This document shows positions 8,045-17,207 of a stretch of 64,000 bases of DNA, piece by piece. The translations under genes were made by a program, and so were the position numbers. Position 1 is the stretch's first letter; each line of letters starts with the position of its first letter. Source of the DNA: JADZFO01 sp964512635 (GTDB lineage: Bacteria > 4484-113 > JAFGCY01); contig CAZEJB010000005.1 of assembly GCA_964512635.1 (NCBI GenBank), forward strand, positions 80,560-144,559, given 5' to 3'. The notes below the pieces were generated by a model. It was not told the origin of the DNA, made no database searches, and saw only the letters and a list, made by a program, of their open reading frames with translations.

Positions 8045-10471
8045 ATGTGCAAGCGTCTGTTATCAATCCTGGCTGTCCTGCTCAGCATAAGCGCCTGCGC
8101 GCGATCCATCAGCCCTGCCAGCCCGCCGTGGAACCCTGACCTGAACGTAGCCACTTTGGGTCCGGCGCAGCACTCTGAAACTCATGCAGCGGGTCTGGGC
8201 ACCATTGCCGGCATGCCCCCTCTTCCTCTTTACCGCAGCGCTCGCGGTCTGGTGGAGACCAGTAAGGACGGCGTGCAGACCTATGCGCGCAGCGCGAGTG
8301 CTGTTGACGTGAGCCCGGTGCTGCAGCTTAGTGCCGGCTCCGGCGAATGGGTCTTTGGCGTTTGGGAGCTGCCGGCGGTCGACGAGCTGCGTTATCTTGA
8401 TGTCGAGCTGACCCTGCCGCAAGCTGAACAGCAGACGGGTGGCGTTTACATCGCTTTGGCCAACTACTCAACGCAGCGCTGGGAGATCCAGGGCCAGGTT
8501 GTTAGCGGCAGGGTGCTGGAGCTTAATCCGGCCATTCACACCTCACCAGGACTTGCGATGTATGCGGCGGTCATCGCCCATGACGGCGCCGAGGCACTGG
8601 TGCAGAAGCTCAGCCTGGTAGCCTTCCACAGCAATCTCGCCCCGAGCGCCGTGCTGGGCGCCGACTTCACCAGCGGCGATGCCCCGCTCGCCGTGCAGTT
8701 CGATGCCAGCGGCAGCACCGACCCCGAGGGCAGTATCGCGCGCTATCTCTGGGACTTTGAAGGCGACGGCGTGTTTGACGGAATCACCCTGGGTGCCAGT
8801 GCACAGCACGTCTACGCCAGCCCCGGCATCTTCAACGTCATAGTTGCGGTTGAAGACATTGATGGCGAGCTTGGCCAGGCCAACCTTGAGATCACTGTTA
8901 ACCTGCCGGGGAATACGCTGCCGGGCGCCGCGCTATGGGCGGATCCCGTGAGCGGCCAGACTCCGTTGGATGTCGGCTTCGATGCCGCGTCCTTCGACCC
9001 GGACGGGACAGTTGTGCGCCGTGACTGGGACTTCGAGGGCGACGGCATCTGGGATGCATATGACGCCGGCGACACGATAAGCCACACCTATGCCGCCGCC
9101 GGTGCTTACACGGCGACGGTACGGGTTACGGATAACCTCGGAGCCCAGGCTGAGGACACGGTAGACATCACGGTTACGGCGGGCAACTCAGCCCCGTCGG
9201 CACAGCTGACCATTCTGCCCAACGATCTGCAGCTTGGCGAGGAGTCCCTGCTGGACGCCAGCCAGAGCAGCGACCTCGACGGCACTATCGAGCAATACGA
9301 ATGGGATACCGATGGCAACGGCAGCTTCGAAACCAACAGCGGCAGCGACTCCACCATTCTCCTGACCACCGACACGCTGGGATCCTACGCTGTGCGGGTG
9401 CGCGTTACCGATGACGCGGGCGGGATGGCCATCGCCAGCGCGCTGATCAGCGTCCACGGCTGGAAGCTCACGGCTCCGGACAACGCCAACGACACCGGCT
9501 ACAACAGTTGTCTCGTCCTCGTGAACGGCAAGCCGGCCATGTGTTACTACGACGCTACAGTAAGTGAAACTCACTATGTGCGGGCGCAGGACGAGGCCGG
9601 GGCCAGCTGGGGCACGCCGGTGACGCTTGGCGGCTCAACGCAATACAGCTGGATGGCCATCGTCAACGGCAGGCCGGCAATTGCTTACAGCGCTTTGACC
9701 GACATGCTCTATGTGCGCGCTCTGGACAGCGACGGCATCGCCTGGCCCGCGCCCGTCACTGTGGACTCTTCCGGGGACACCGGACTGTACAACTCCCTGG
9801 CAGTCATTAACGGCAACCCGGCGCTGAGTTACTTCAACGGCACAACTATGGATCTGCGCTATGCTCGGGCGACGGATGCCGACGGCACAGCCTGGGACAC
9901 CCCCGTCACAGTAGACTTCCTCGGCAGCACCGGCGCTTATACCTCGCTGGCTGAGGTGAACGGCCGACCAGCCATCAGCTACTACAACGTTACGAACGGC
10001 GATCTGCGCTTTGTGCGCGGGGCTGACGCCGTCGGGCTGACCTGGGACGGGCCGCTTACTCTCGACAGTCTGGGCACCACCGGCACCCACACCACGCTGC
10101 TGGTTGTAGCCGGAAGGCCGGCGATCTGCTATTACGACCAGGCGGACACACTGCTGCGCTTTATTCGGGCCAGCGACGCTGACGGCACAGCCTGGGGCAC
10201 CGCTCTGGGCATCGGCAGCGCCGGCAGCTCTGGCCCCTATAGCTCGCTGGCCATCATCAACGGCCGCCCGGCAATCGGCCTTTACTCAGTCGGTGATCTG
10301 GCTTATGTGCGGGCCGCTGACAGCAGCGGCTCAAGCTGGGGCGCGCCGGAGCTGGTGGATACTCCCGGCGACACAGGCTGGGATCCCTCGCTGATGGAGG
10401 TCAACGGTGGCCCGGCCATCAGCTTCCTGCAGTTCTCGAATGGCGACCTGCTCTATGCCTGGGGCTTTTAG
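8045..10471 (+). CDS. Lipoprotein with PKD domains and C-terminal propeller-like repeats
   Basis: 808 residues. It starts after TAGAAT (8008-8013) and a GGGGAGCGG ribosome binding site. The lipobox S-A-C is at residues 16-18. Residues about 90-200 form a module shared with the left-edge lipoprotein (YIALANYSTQRWEI). Three PKD-type domains follow (about 205-475), each with the DASxSxDxDGTIxxYxWDxDGDG pattern. Residues about 480-808 are six or seven repeats of roughly 47-50 residues with consensus NGxPAIxYY...LRyxRAxDxxGxxW...PVTVDSxGxTG, as in BNR/sialidase-like propellers without catalytic residues. It is probably a surface adhesin or scaffold. It is followed directly by dxs, but the junction has its own promoter-like box. 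Confidence 0.85.
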   Translation: MCKRLLSILAVLLSISACARSISPASPPWNPDLNVATLGPAQHSETHAAGLGTIAGMPPLPLYRSARGLVETSKDGVQTYARSASAVDVSPVLQLSAGSGEWVFGVWELPAVDELRYLDVELTLPQAEQQTGGVYIALANYSTQRWEIQGQVVSGRVLELNPAIHTSPGLAMYAAVIAHDGAEALVQKLSLVAFHSNLAPSAVLGADFTSGDAPLAVQFDASGSTDPEGSIARYLWDFEGDGVFDGITLGASAQHVYASPGIFNVIVAVEDIDGELGQANLEITVNLPGNTLPGAALWADPVSGQTPLDVGFDAASFDPDGTVVRRDWDFEGDGIWDAYDAGDTISHTYAAAGAYTATVRVTDNLGAQAEDTVDITVTAGNSAPSAQLTILPNDLQLGEESLLDASQSSDLDGTIEQYEWDTDGNGSFETNSGSDSTILLTTDTLGSYAVRVRVTDDAGGMAIASALISVHGWKLTAPDNANDTGYNSCLVLVNGKPAMCYYDATVSETHYVRAQDEAGASWGTPVTLGGSTQYSWMAIVNGRPAIAYSALTDMLYVRALDSDGIAWPAPVTVDSSGDTGLYNSLAVINGNPALSYFNGTTMDLRYARATDADGTAWDTPVTVDFLGSTGAYTSLAEVNGRPAISYYNVTNGDLRFVRGADAVGLTWDGPLTLDSLGTTGTHTTLLVVAGRPAICYYDQADTLLRFIRASDADGTAWGTALGIGSAGSSGPYSSLAIINGRPAIGLYSVGDLAYVRAADSSGSSWGAPELVDTPGDTGWDPSLMEVNGGPAISFLQFSNGDLLYAWGF

Positions 10472-10509
10472 ACTCGAGCCATTCCCGGCGGTGGTACAGT
10501 TACAGACTG

Positions 10510-12660
10510 ATGACACGTCTGGTCGAAGAACTGGGACTCAGCCTGCTGGCGCAGGTCAATACGCCGGCTGATCTGAAGCGGCTCAGCCTGAAGCAGCTTC
10601 CGCAGCTCGCCGCCGAGATGCGCCGCTTTCTTCTGGCCACGCTGGATGAGACCGGCGGCCACTTCGGCGCGAATCTTGGCGTAATCGAGCTGACCATCGC
10701 CCTGCACTATGTCTTCGACAGCCCGACGGACGCCATGGTCTTTGACACCGGCCACCAGGGCTACCCGCACAAGATCCTTACCGGCCGCCGCGACGACTTC
10801 ACCACCCTGCGCATGCTGGACGGCCTGTCCGGCTTTTTGCGCCGCGACGAGTCCGAGCACGATGTCTGGGGCGCCGGGCATGCCTCTACCGCGCTGCCCG
10901 CTGCGCTGGGCCTGTCGGCCGCTCGCGGCTGGGACCACCCCGGCTGGGTCGTCGCCGTCGTCGGCGACGGCGCGATGACCGGCGGGGTCAGCCTGGCCGG
11001 CCTTAACAACTCCGGCCTGGCCAAGGGCCGCCTGCTGGTGATCCTCAACGACAACGGCATGTCGATCGCGCCGAATGTCGGCGCGATGAGCCGCTATCTG
11101 AGCCACCTCAAGCTGCGGCCGGGCATGCACCGCCTCAACCGTGTGCTCAAGCGCATGTCCGGCGGAGTGCCGCTGCTGCGCCAGCATGGCCGCAACTTCT
11201 ATGACAAGGTCAAGAAGGCCCTGCACTATTTCTGGCTGCCGGGCGCCCAGGGCGCGGTCTTCGACCTGCTGGGCTTCAACTATTACGGGCCCTTCGAGGG
11301 CCATAACATCGCCGCGCTGGTCGAGCTCTTCCGCATGCTCAAGAGCTGGCCGCCGGAGCCCGACGGCAGCCCCCTGCTGATCCACGTCCGCACCGAGAAG
11401 GGCCATGGTTTCGCCCCGGCGGAGGCGGACCCCTACACCTGGCACGCCGCCAAGCCGCGCAGTATCGCACCGGAGCTGGAACGCGCCGAGCGCGAGCGCC
11501 TCGACAAGCTCAAGACCCAGTGCGCGCCCCTGCAGGCCAGCGAGGAAAAGGACAAGCTCGCCGGCCGCGCCGCCAGCAAGCCGGCCTCCACCAAGACTTA
11601 CACCCAGATCTTCGCCGAGGCACTGATCGAGCAGATGCGCCAGCGCCCGGAGGTCATCGCCATCACCGCGGCGATGCCTGACGGCACCGGTCTCGACAAG
11701 GTCGGCCGCGTCTATCCCGAGCGCACGATTGATGTTGGCATCTGCGAGGAGTTCGCGGTCAACTTCGCCTGCGGCCTCGCAGTGGAGGGCAAGCGCCCGG
11801 TCTGCGCGATCTACTCCACCTTCCTGCAGCGCGCCATCGACCAGCTGATCCACGACGTGGCGATCCAGAACCTGCCGGTCGTCTTTGCGCTGGACCGCGG
11901 CGGCCTGGCCGGCGCCGATGGCGAAACCCACCAGGGCATCTTCGACCTGTCCTATCTGCGCATGATCCCGGGCTTCACCGTGATGGCGCCGATGGACGAG
12001 AATGAGCTGCGCAACATGCTATTCACCGCGCTGCAGCTCGGCGGCCCGGTGGCTTTCCGCTTCCCGCGCGGCAACGCGCTGGGCGTGGCTATGGACTCCA
12101 GCCCGCAGCCGATCAGGCTCGGTTCATGGTCCGTGCTGCGACGCAGCAAGGCCTCCCGCGATAGAGCCGTCGCCGTGCTGGCTACCGGACACCAGGTCGC
12201 CGAAGCGCTGAAGGCTGCGGAAAGTCTCGCGGCCGCGGACAGCGAAGCGGGCGGCCCTGTCGACCTCACGGTGGTCAACGCGCGCTTTATCAAGCCTCTT
12301 GACGAGGCCATGCTTGGCGAACTGCTGCAAAGCCACTGCGCCCTGGTCACAGCCGAGGAGAACGTGCTGGCCGGCGGCTTTGGCGCCGGCGTGCTGGAGT
12401 GGCTGGAGCAAAGCGGCCATCTGGGCGACATAGGCCTGGTGCGCGTAGGAATCGACGACCGCTTCATCGAGCACGGCTCCCAGGAGGAGCTGCGGGCCCG
12501 CCACGGCCTCGACAGCGCCGGCATCGCCGCGGCGGTGCGTCGCGCGCTGGCTGCCGGTAGTGGTACTGCGTCGAAGACCGAGGCCGGTGGCACCGGCATG
12601 CAACCGGCGGAGAACGACGCCGAAGACCCGCGTTCACGCCTGCAGGTGGTCAGCGGGTGA
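10510..12660 (+). CDS. dxs: 1-deoxy-D-xylulose-5-phosphate synthase
   Basis: Condenses pyruvate and glyceraldehyde 3-phosphate to DXP, the first step of the MEP isoprenoid pathway, using thiamine diphosphate and magnesium. The N-terminal region has FDTGHQGYPHKILTGRR, the ThDP motif starts at G152-D153-G154 and ends at N166-N167, and the second domain has the acidic ThDP-activating segment IDVGICEEFAVNFACGLA and FALDRGGLAGADGETHQG. The transketolase C-terminal domain follows. At 716 residues it is longer than the usual 620-640. The extra length lies in a linker near residues 330-370 and in a charged C-terminal tail. TACAGT (10495-10500) ends 9 nt before the ATG and no Shine-Dalgarno is visible. 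The stop overlaps the next start. Confidence 0.97.
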   Translation: MTRLVEELGLSLLAQVNTPADLKRLSLKQLPQLAAEMRRFLLATLDETGGHFGANLGVIELTIALHYVFDSPTDAMVFDTGHQGYPHKILTGRRDDFTTLRMLDGLSGFLRRDESEHDVWGAGHASTALPAALGLSAARGWDHPGWVVAVVGDGAMTGGVSLAGLNNSGLAKGRLLVILNDNGMSIAPNVGAMSRYLSHLKLRPGMHRLNRVLKRMSGGVPLLRQHGRNFYDKVKKALHYFWLPGAQGAVFDLLGFNYYGPFEGHNIAALVELFRMLKSWPPEPDGSPLLIHVRTEKGHGFAPAEADPYTWHAAKPRSIAPELERAERERLDKLKTQCAPLQASEEKDKLAGRAASKPASTKTYTQIFAEALIEQMRQRPEVIAITAAMPDGTGLDKVGRVYPERTIDVGICEEFAVNFACGLAVEGKRPVCAIYSTFLQRAIDQLIHDVAIQNLPVVFALDRGGLAGADGETHQGIFDLSYLRMIPGFTVMAPMDENELRNMLFTALQLGGPVAFRFPRGNALGVAMDSSPQPIRLGSWSVLRRSKASRDRAVAVLATGHQVAEALKAAESLAAADSEAGGPVDLTVVNARFIKPLDEAMLGELLQSHCALVTAEENVLAGGFGAGVLEWLEQSGHLGDIGLVRVGIDDRFIEHGSQEELRARHGLDSAGIAAAVRRALAAGSGTASKTEAGGTGMQPAENDAEDPRSRLQVVSG

Positions 12661-13499
12661 ATGAAGGCGCGACTCCGCTCGCGCCCCTGGCCGGCATCGG
12701 CTGGTCGCTGACCGGCTATCTCGTGCTGCAGCTGGCGCTCAACCTGATAAACGTGCGCTATGTGCGCAGCGCCGAACCACGTCGGCGGCCCCTGGCACTG
12801 ATCATCTGCGCCTTCTGGTCCGGAGTGGCCAACGCCCTCTTCTTCATCGCCGCCGCGGTCGTGCTGCGCATCCTTGGCCTGGTCGACAACTCGGCACCCG
12901 CGCCGGGACTGGCCGGCCGCGCGCTGCTGGGCCTGCTGATTGGCCCGCTGCTGTGGTACTGGCTGGTGCTGGCTCGCGGACTTGGACGCCGGCTCTTTGG
13001 CGTCGGCGAGCTGATCTCCGCCGATGAAGCGATCCTGCGCGCGCCCCCCTCGCTGAACTATGTCTCCTGGGGCGTGATCAACCTCGCGCTGGTCCAGCCC
13101 CTCGGCCGCGAGCTCTTTGTCCGCGGCGTCTTTCTGGCCACGGTCCAGCGCGTGCTGGCGGCGCAGATCGACTCCGGTGCGATCTGGTCCGGCCCGGCCA
13201 TGTGGGGCAGCGAGTGGACCAGCGCGGCCAACGTGCCGCATGCCGGCCCGGGCTGGGTGCTGGCCATCGCGCTGATGCTAATCGTGGACATCCTGCTGCG
13301 GATCAACATCGTCTGGCTGCCGGCCACCCTGGCCTATGGCCTGTCGATGGCCGCGCTGTTCTTCATCACCGGGGATGCGACTGCCGGCCTCTGCGCTGCC
13401 AGCGTCGCCGGCCTGATCCAGGCCCTGGTCCTGCTGCGCCGCACTCTGCAGAAGTACCGCCAGCACGAAGAAGAGCGGGAGCAGGAACTGGCGGGGTAG
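12657..13499 (+). CDS. Polytopic membrane protein, possible degenerate CPBP-family protein
   Basis: 280 residues, starting at GTG 12657 and overlapping the dxs stop by 4 nt (GTGA), so it is translationally coupled to dxs. At least six hydrophobic segments are visible. The segment GRELFVRGVFLATVQR near residue 150 resembles motif 1 of CPBP intramembrane proteases (EExxxRG...R), but the first glutamate is arginine and the later histidine motifs are not obvious. It is therefore either an inactive relative or a chance likeness. The C-terminus is a charged cytoplasmic tail (EEEREQELAG). Confidence 0.7.
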   Translation: MNEGATPLAPLAGIGWSLTGYLVLQLALNLINVRYVRSAEPRRRPLALIICAFWSGVANALFFIAAAVVLRILGLVDNSAPAPGLAGRALLGLLIGPLLWYWLVLARGLGRRLFGVGELISADEAILRAPPSLNYVSWGVINLALVQPLGRELFVRGVFLATVQRVLAAQIDSGAIWSGPAMWGSEWTSAANVPHAGPGWVLAIALMLIVDILLRINIVWLPATLAYGLSMAALFFITGDATAGLCAASVAGLIQALVLLRRTLQKYRQHEEEREQELAG

Positions 13500-13589
13500 A
13501 GTCGCTTGACGCTTAGTACGCACTGCGTCCGGCTAAGCGGCAGTCCGCCAAACGCACGGCCTGATTCGGGCCTTCACTCTTCGGCTGTT

Positions 13590-13689
13590 CTTAGTGTCTT
13601 CGTGCCTTGGTGGTAATCCTACTTCCAGCAGGTCTTGCCTGCGGCCGCAGGAGAAGTTGGATCCACCACGAAGGCACAAAGACACCAAG
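13590..13689. repeat. Large imperfect inverted repeat in intergenic DNA
   Basis: CTTAGTGTCTTCGTGCCTTG (from 13590) pairs imperfectly with the reverse complement of the arm 13663-13689 (CCACCACGAAGGCACAAAGA onward), with a smaller GC-rich hairpin inside. I recall similar 'gtgccttggtgg' words from intergenic DNA of many unrelated genomes. It lies in the roughly 390-bp gap between two genes. Confidence 0.7.
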
Positions 13690-13771
13690 AAATCCAAGTG
13701 AGCCGCGCCATCTCTCCCATTGGCGACTAACCAGCCCATTCTTCTCCGTTGAACTCCGTTGACTCTGTTAA

Positions 13772-13820
13772 CTCCTTTTGGATCGAGCTCCGGAATAATG
13801 CATGCGAGGACGCAAGCGCT
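13772..13820. repeat. Dispersed 49-bp repeat, copy A
   Basis: Begins CTCCTTTTGGATCGA and ends GAGGACGCAAGCGCT. It matches 17039-17087 with about three mismatches. Its left part, with the preceding GTTGAACTCCGTTGAC words (13748-13787), also matches 42427-42466. It lies just upstream of the gene at 13895. Confidence 0.8.
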
Positions 13821-13894
13821 CCGGTTCCTCCGCGCACCTCGCTAACCGCGAGCGCGCCAATCCGGCTGAATCGCGCTATAGTTTCCTGCGTCCT

Positions 13895-15355
13895 ATGGAA
13901 ATGCCGGTAGGCAAGCGGAGGGTTGACTGGGCTTTTGGGTCTGATGCACGTCGGCGTGCAGCGGCCCGTGCGGCGCTGCGCCGCTTATGCCCACTGCTGC
14001 TCACGCTGCTGCTTTGCCTGCTTCTGCTTCCCGGTCCTCACAGCGCCCGCGCCGAGGATGACTGGGACAGCCCGCGCCCGGCGGACAAGCCGCCACAGGA
14101 TAAACCTGCCAAGGATAAGGCTGGAAAGGAAAAGTCGGCCAAGGAAAAGCCTGCCGAGGATACGAACGCGAAGGATAAGGCTGCTGAGGACAAAGCGGCG
14201 AAAGACAAGGCGGCTAAGGACAGTGCCGCCACGGACAAGACTGAGCCTGGGACACCAGCCGGCGAACAGACTGGTGATGAACAGACTGGTGACGAGCAGA
14301 TTGGTGACGAGCAGGCTGGCGAAGGCAAGGCTGGCGACGTAAAGACCGGTGACCCAGGCGCGGAGACGGACACCGGATCAGACCCGCAGGCTGCGCCGGA
14401 AGACAGCGACGGCATGTTCCTCGACATCGAAAGTTATGACGAGGCCGCCGCCCGCCACGAGGAAGATAAGACTGCGGCCCCGGACAGCGCCTCGCCCAAG
14501 TCTGCCCTGCGCCGTCCACGGCCGCAAAGCGCCGAACAGGAGCGCACCTGGAAGCTCAACAAGACCCGCGAGGACCCCTTCCTCAACCCGCCCGGCGGCG
14601 AGATCGGCAGCGGCCTGCCCGAAAACCTGCAGCGCTACCGCCCCGCCGACTGGCTCTCCCGCGAGCTCCCCGAGGACTACAGCGTCTATCTGGCCCAGGA
14701 CTCCAAGGGCAAACTGGTCGGCAGCCTGAGCCTTGCGATCCAGACGCGCAGCGATGAGGACGGCGAGCCGCTGGTTGTGCTGACCCGCAGCTGCGACTTT
14801 GGCATGCCAGCGCGCACCGAGGTCCTTTCGCTGCTCGACGGCCTGCGTCCGCGTCTTGTGCAGCGTGATGCGATCACCCAGCCCGGCGCGCCGGAGCCGC
14901 AGCTTGAAGGCGACGCGCTGGACAGCGGCCTGCTGCCGGTGCCGCACCTGCGGGTGGAGTATTTCTATGACCGGGTCACGATCATCCGCGACGCGGGTGA
15001 GGTGGCCAGCCACGAGCGCATGCGCGCCCTGCCCTTCAGCTTCGATATCCAGCAGCTTCCGCTGGTCATGCGCCTGCTGAACTACAGCGCCAAACAATGG
15101 CCCTTTGAGGCCTATGTCACGCTGCCCGAAGAGCACAGCTCGGCGCCGCTGGTGATCAAGGAAGCGCCGCTGCAGAACCAGCTTTCGGCCGAAGGCGAGA
15201 AGGTGCCCTGCCACCATGTCCGCGCCAGCATCGGCAAGCACCAGTACGAGTGGTGGGTCCAAAAGGCCGCGCCACACCGCCTGATCCGCTTCAGCGACGG
15301 CGAGCTGACCTACACCCTCAGCGAGTACAGCCGCTCATCCCGCGGCGGCTACTGA
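13895..15355 (+). CDS. Secreted protein with Lys/Ala/Asp repeats and a C-terminal domain of unknown family
   Basis: 486 residues from ATG 13895. An in-frame ATG at 13802 is rejected because it lies inside the dispersed repeat, and TATAGT (13877-13882) precedes 13895. The signal peptide has a long leucine stretch (PLLLTLLLCLLLLPG) ending HSARA. Then come about 70 residues of KDKA/EDKAAKDKAA-type repeats and GDEQ(T/I/A) tetrads, an acidic linker, and a folded domain from about residue 215 to the end. That domain has a DUF3108/LolA-like feel (SLAIQTRSDEDGEPLVVL, then a final YEWWVQKAAPHRLIRFSDGE strand pair). The repeats probably form a charged, extended, possibly helical spacer in the periplasm. 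Confidence 0.8.
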   Translation: MEMPVGKRRVDWAFGSDARRRAAARAALRRLCPLLLTLLLCLLLLPGPHSARAEDDWDSPRPADKPPQDKPAKDKAGKEKSAKEKPAEDTNAKDKAAEDKAAKDKAAKDSAATDKTEPGTPAGEQTGDEQTGDEQIGDEQAGEGKAGDVKTGDPGAETDTGSDPQAAPEDSDGMFLDIESYDEAAARHEEDKTAAPDSASPKSALRRPRPQSAEQERTWKLNKTREDPFLNPPGGEIGSGLPENLQRYRPADWLSRELPEDYSVYLAQDSKGKLVGSLSLAIQTRSDEDGEPLVVLTRSCDFGMPARTEVLSLLDGLRPRLVQRDAITQPGAPEPQLEGDALDSGLLPVPHLRVEYFYDRVTIIRDAGEVASHERMRALPFSFDIQQLPLVMRLLNYSAKQWPFEAYVTLPEEHSSAPLVIKEAPLQNQLSAEGEKVPCHHVRASIGKHQYEWWVQKAAPHRLIRFSDGELTYTLSEYSRSSRGGY

Positions 15356-15509
15356 CAGGTAGCGGTGGGCTGCCAACGAAGAATGATCGAGCACGGATTG
15401 TTGCTTCTCAGAAGAGCTTTGCTTAACTTCTCAAATGAAATCCGAGAGGCTTGCTCTTTTCCGTAGGTCAACCCGGTTGGCTTTATGGAGAAACAAGAAC
15501 TTTACGGAC

Positions 15510-15536
15510 AAGAAAACGGGCTGCTATCGCAGCCCG
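15510..15536 (-). terminator. Rho-independent terminator of the gene at 15596-16285
   Basis: CGGGCTGC-TATC-GCAGCCCG (15517-15536), followed on the minus strand by TTTTCTTG. It lies 60 nt downstream of the minus-strand stop codon. Confidence 0.8.
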
Positions 15537-15595
15537 CCACTCCGAGTACCAGAATGAAGTCAGCCCTGAGAGCCTGTGCTCGCAGTACAGATGTA

Positions 15596-16285
15596 CTAGT
15601 CCTGACTGCGAAACTCGAAGTAGATTCTGCTCATGATGACTGAGTTCTCTCCGTACATCCTTACGTAGAATGGTGGAGTAAGCAGTTCGATTGGAGTCTC
15701 CTCGCCAGTTGCTGGATTCACTCGCACGTGGCGGCGTAGTGCGTTGTCCATCAGTACGTCTTTCTCGCAGAGCTCATTGATTTCACTCTCACTGAGAACC
15801 TTGATGAACAAGTCGCCAGAGGAAAACTCAGCAGAGGTGAGCTTGGCAACCTGATCGGTTATTGGGTTTCTGAGCCAGGCCATTACCCCTGCGTTGACAC
15901 TATTGGGTTGCCAGGCAACCGTTTTGACCATCTCGATGTCCAGAGTCGGAGGAATGCTGGCATGCCGCGAGTAGTAGGCAGTCACATGTGCCATGACATC
16001 TTTCCACCAGGCGGTGCGTCCATAGCCCTCAGCTGAAGAGCTTGTGCCTTCGAGCATGTAACGCTCGATGTTTGACAGTGTAGACGCCGCAGGATACGGC
16101 GTGTTAAATGTCACGTCGCCGAAGCTGTACTCGGCTGGTGTTCCGTAGTTTGGGTCACCGTAAGCCTGGTCAACTTCGTTTGCTGGCAAAGTTTCTGCCG
16201 GATGGGCGAAAGCCGAGGTGGCTAAAGCGCCAAGCTGCAGCATGAAAGCGACGATTGTCACTAAAACCGGGTTTGAGACGCGCAT
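15596..16285 (-). CDS. Secreted protein, unknown
   Basis: 229 residues. The ATG at 16285 is preceded by GGAGGG. The Sec signal peptide ends ALATSAFA at about residue 27. The mature region has no repeat and only one cysteine. It contains YGRTAWWKDVMAHVTAYYSRHASIP and a C-terminal strand-rich part (PFYVRMYGENSVIMSRIYFEF). It is the second gene of a two-gene minus-strand group: the Cys-rich frameshifted gene lies 33 bp upstream. No family was recognised. Confidence 0.75.
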   Translation of the reverse strand: MRVSNPVLVTIVAFMLQLGALATSAFAHPAETLPANEVDQAYGDPNYGTPAEYSFGDVTFNTPYPAASTLSNIERYMLEGTSSSAEGYGRTAWWKDVMAHVTAYYSRHASIPPTLDIEMVKTVAWQPNSVNAGVMAWLRNPITDQVAKLTSAEFSSGDLFIKVLSESEINELCEKDVLMDNALRRHVRVNPATGEETPIELLTPPFYVRMYGENSVIMSRIYFEFRSQD

Positions 16286-16317
16286 AGTACCCTCCAGTTG
16301 ACATTATGGTGCCCGTA

Positions 16318-16682
16318 CTATGAGTACGGGCAGATATCACAGTACTCTTCTTCACCGTAGATTTCGGTGTACTTAGGACAAGCTGGCCCTTGGCAGAGGC
16401 AGTTGACCCAGTCGTGATCCTGGTATGGATAGTGAAAGCATGGGTTTGGGCAGTCTTCCACTGCTCCTTCGCGGCAGGTGTAATGAACATAGCCGAAGGA
16501 CTGGAAGCAGTTGTGAACTACAACAGAGCCATTCGGACAGTGGAACACGCAGTCCCCGGTTCGGTAGCCAAGCTCAACCACTTCCCAGCTGAGGCTGTCG
16601 CAGGTGTAGCTGGCCTGACCAATTCCTGGCAGGCCAATTGCCAATGCAGACGCTATCAAACTGCTACAGTGAGTTTAGTCAT
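16318..16682 (-). pseudogene. Small Cys-rich secreted protein, frameshifted in the signal peptide
   Basis: The reading frame from TTG 16659 encodes 113 residues with about 13 cysteines (for example NCLCQGPACP and CDICPYS), clearly an exported disulfide-rich protein. The TTG has no ribosome binding site. An ATG at 16682 with GGATGG upstream encodes MTKLTVAV and then hits a stop at GTT-TGA. Adding one T to the T-run at 16658-16660 joins the two frames into a normal signal peptide (MTKLTVAVLIASALAIGLPG). I therefore read this as one gene with a 1-nt deletion, either real or a sequencing error. Confidence 0.65.
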
Positions 16683-16709
16683 AAGCCATCCTTAGTCCAG
16701 TAGGACGAC

Positions 16710-16732
16710 TATATATATATATATATATATAT
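16710..16732. repeat. (AT)n microsatellite
   Basis: 23 nt of alternating T and A upstream of the Cys-rich gene. It is striking in GC-rich DNA and may be prone to slippage. Confidence 0.9.
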
Positions 16733-16848
16733 CAAAAGTCAAGCCCAACACGATGAGAACAAACGCTTTTCTCGCGACGCAGGTGAGTGAAGCGTCGGTT
16801 TCAGGCTTCAAGCACCTGACTCTGCTACATTCATGGTAACCTGCTTGC

Positions 16849-16956
16849 ATGACCCAGATCCTCGGCCTCGACACCGGCGGCTGCTGGGCTCGATGGGATT
16901 CGTCCCGCCGCGAGAGTATGAGGAGGACTGGTAGCGTAAACAGCAACACTGCCTGA
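16849..16956 (+). pseudogene. Remnant copy of the 5' end of the ROK kinase gene
   Basis: From about 16826 to 16882 the DNA resembles the start region of the kinase at 17208: a TTCATG-TAACCT leader, then ATG and coding for MTQILGLDTGG against MSLILGLDIGG. After the phosphate-binding loop the likeness stops and the frame ends after 35 codons. The rest of 16690-17207 holds only the AT repeat and the dispersed repeat at 17039. Confidence 0.7.
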
Positions 16957-17038
16957 CTTGCAGTGCAACTACATACCAATGCCTCCAGGAAACCCGGGAC
17001 GGTTCATTAACCCCTCGCATTTCTCGGTGCCTCTGTGC

Positions 17039-17087
17039 CTCCTTTTGGATCGAATTCCGGAACAATGCATGCGAGGACGCAAGCGCT
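17039..17087. repeat. Dispersed 49-bp repeat, copy B
   Basis: Same 49-bp unit as 13772-13820, with about three mismatches. It is preceded by GTGCCTCTGTGCCTC, a word also related to the inverted repeat at 13590. It lies about 120 bp upstream of the ROK kinase. Confidence 0.8.
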
Positions 17088-17207
17088 TGTATCTCCGGTT
17101 CTTCCCTGCTTTATGCCTATGCCTTAGGCCTCTTGCCTTTCAGGCGCACGCAGTGCGCCACTACATTAGCCATTAGCCATCTCTCATTCATGCTAACCTC
17201 TTGCGGT

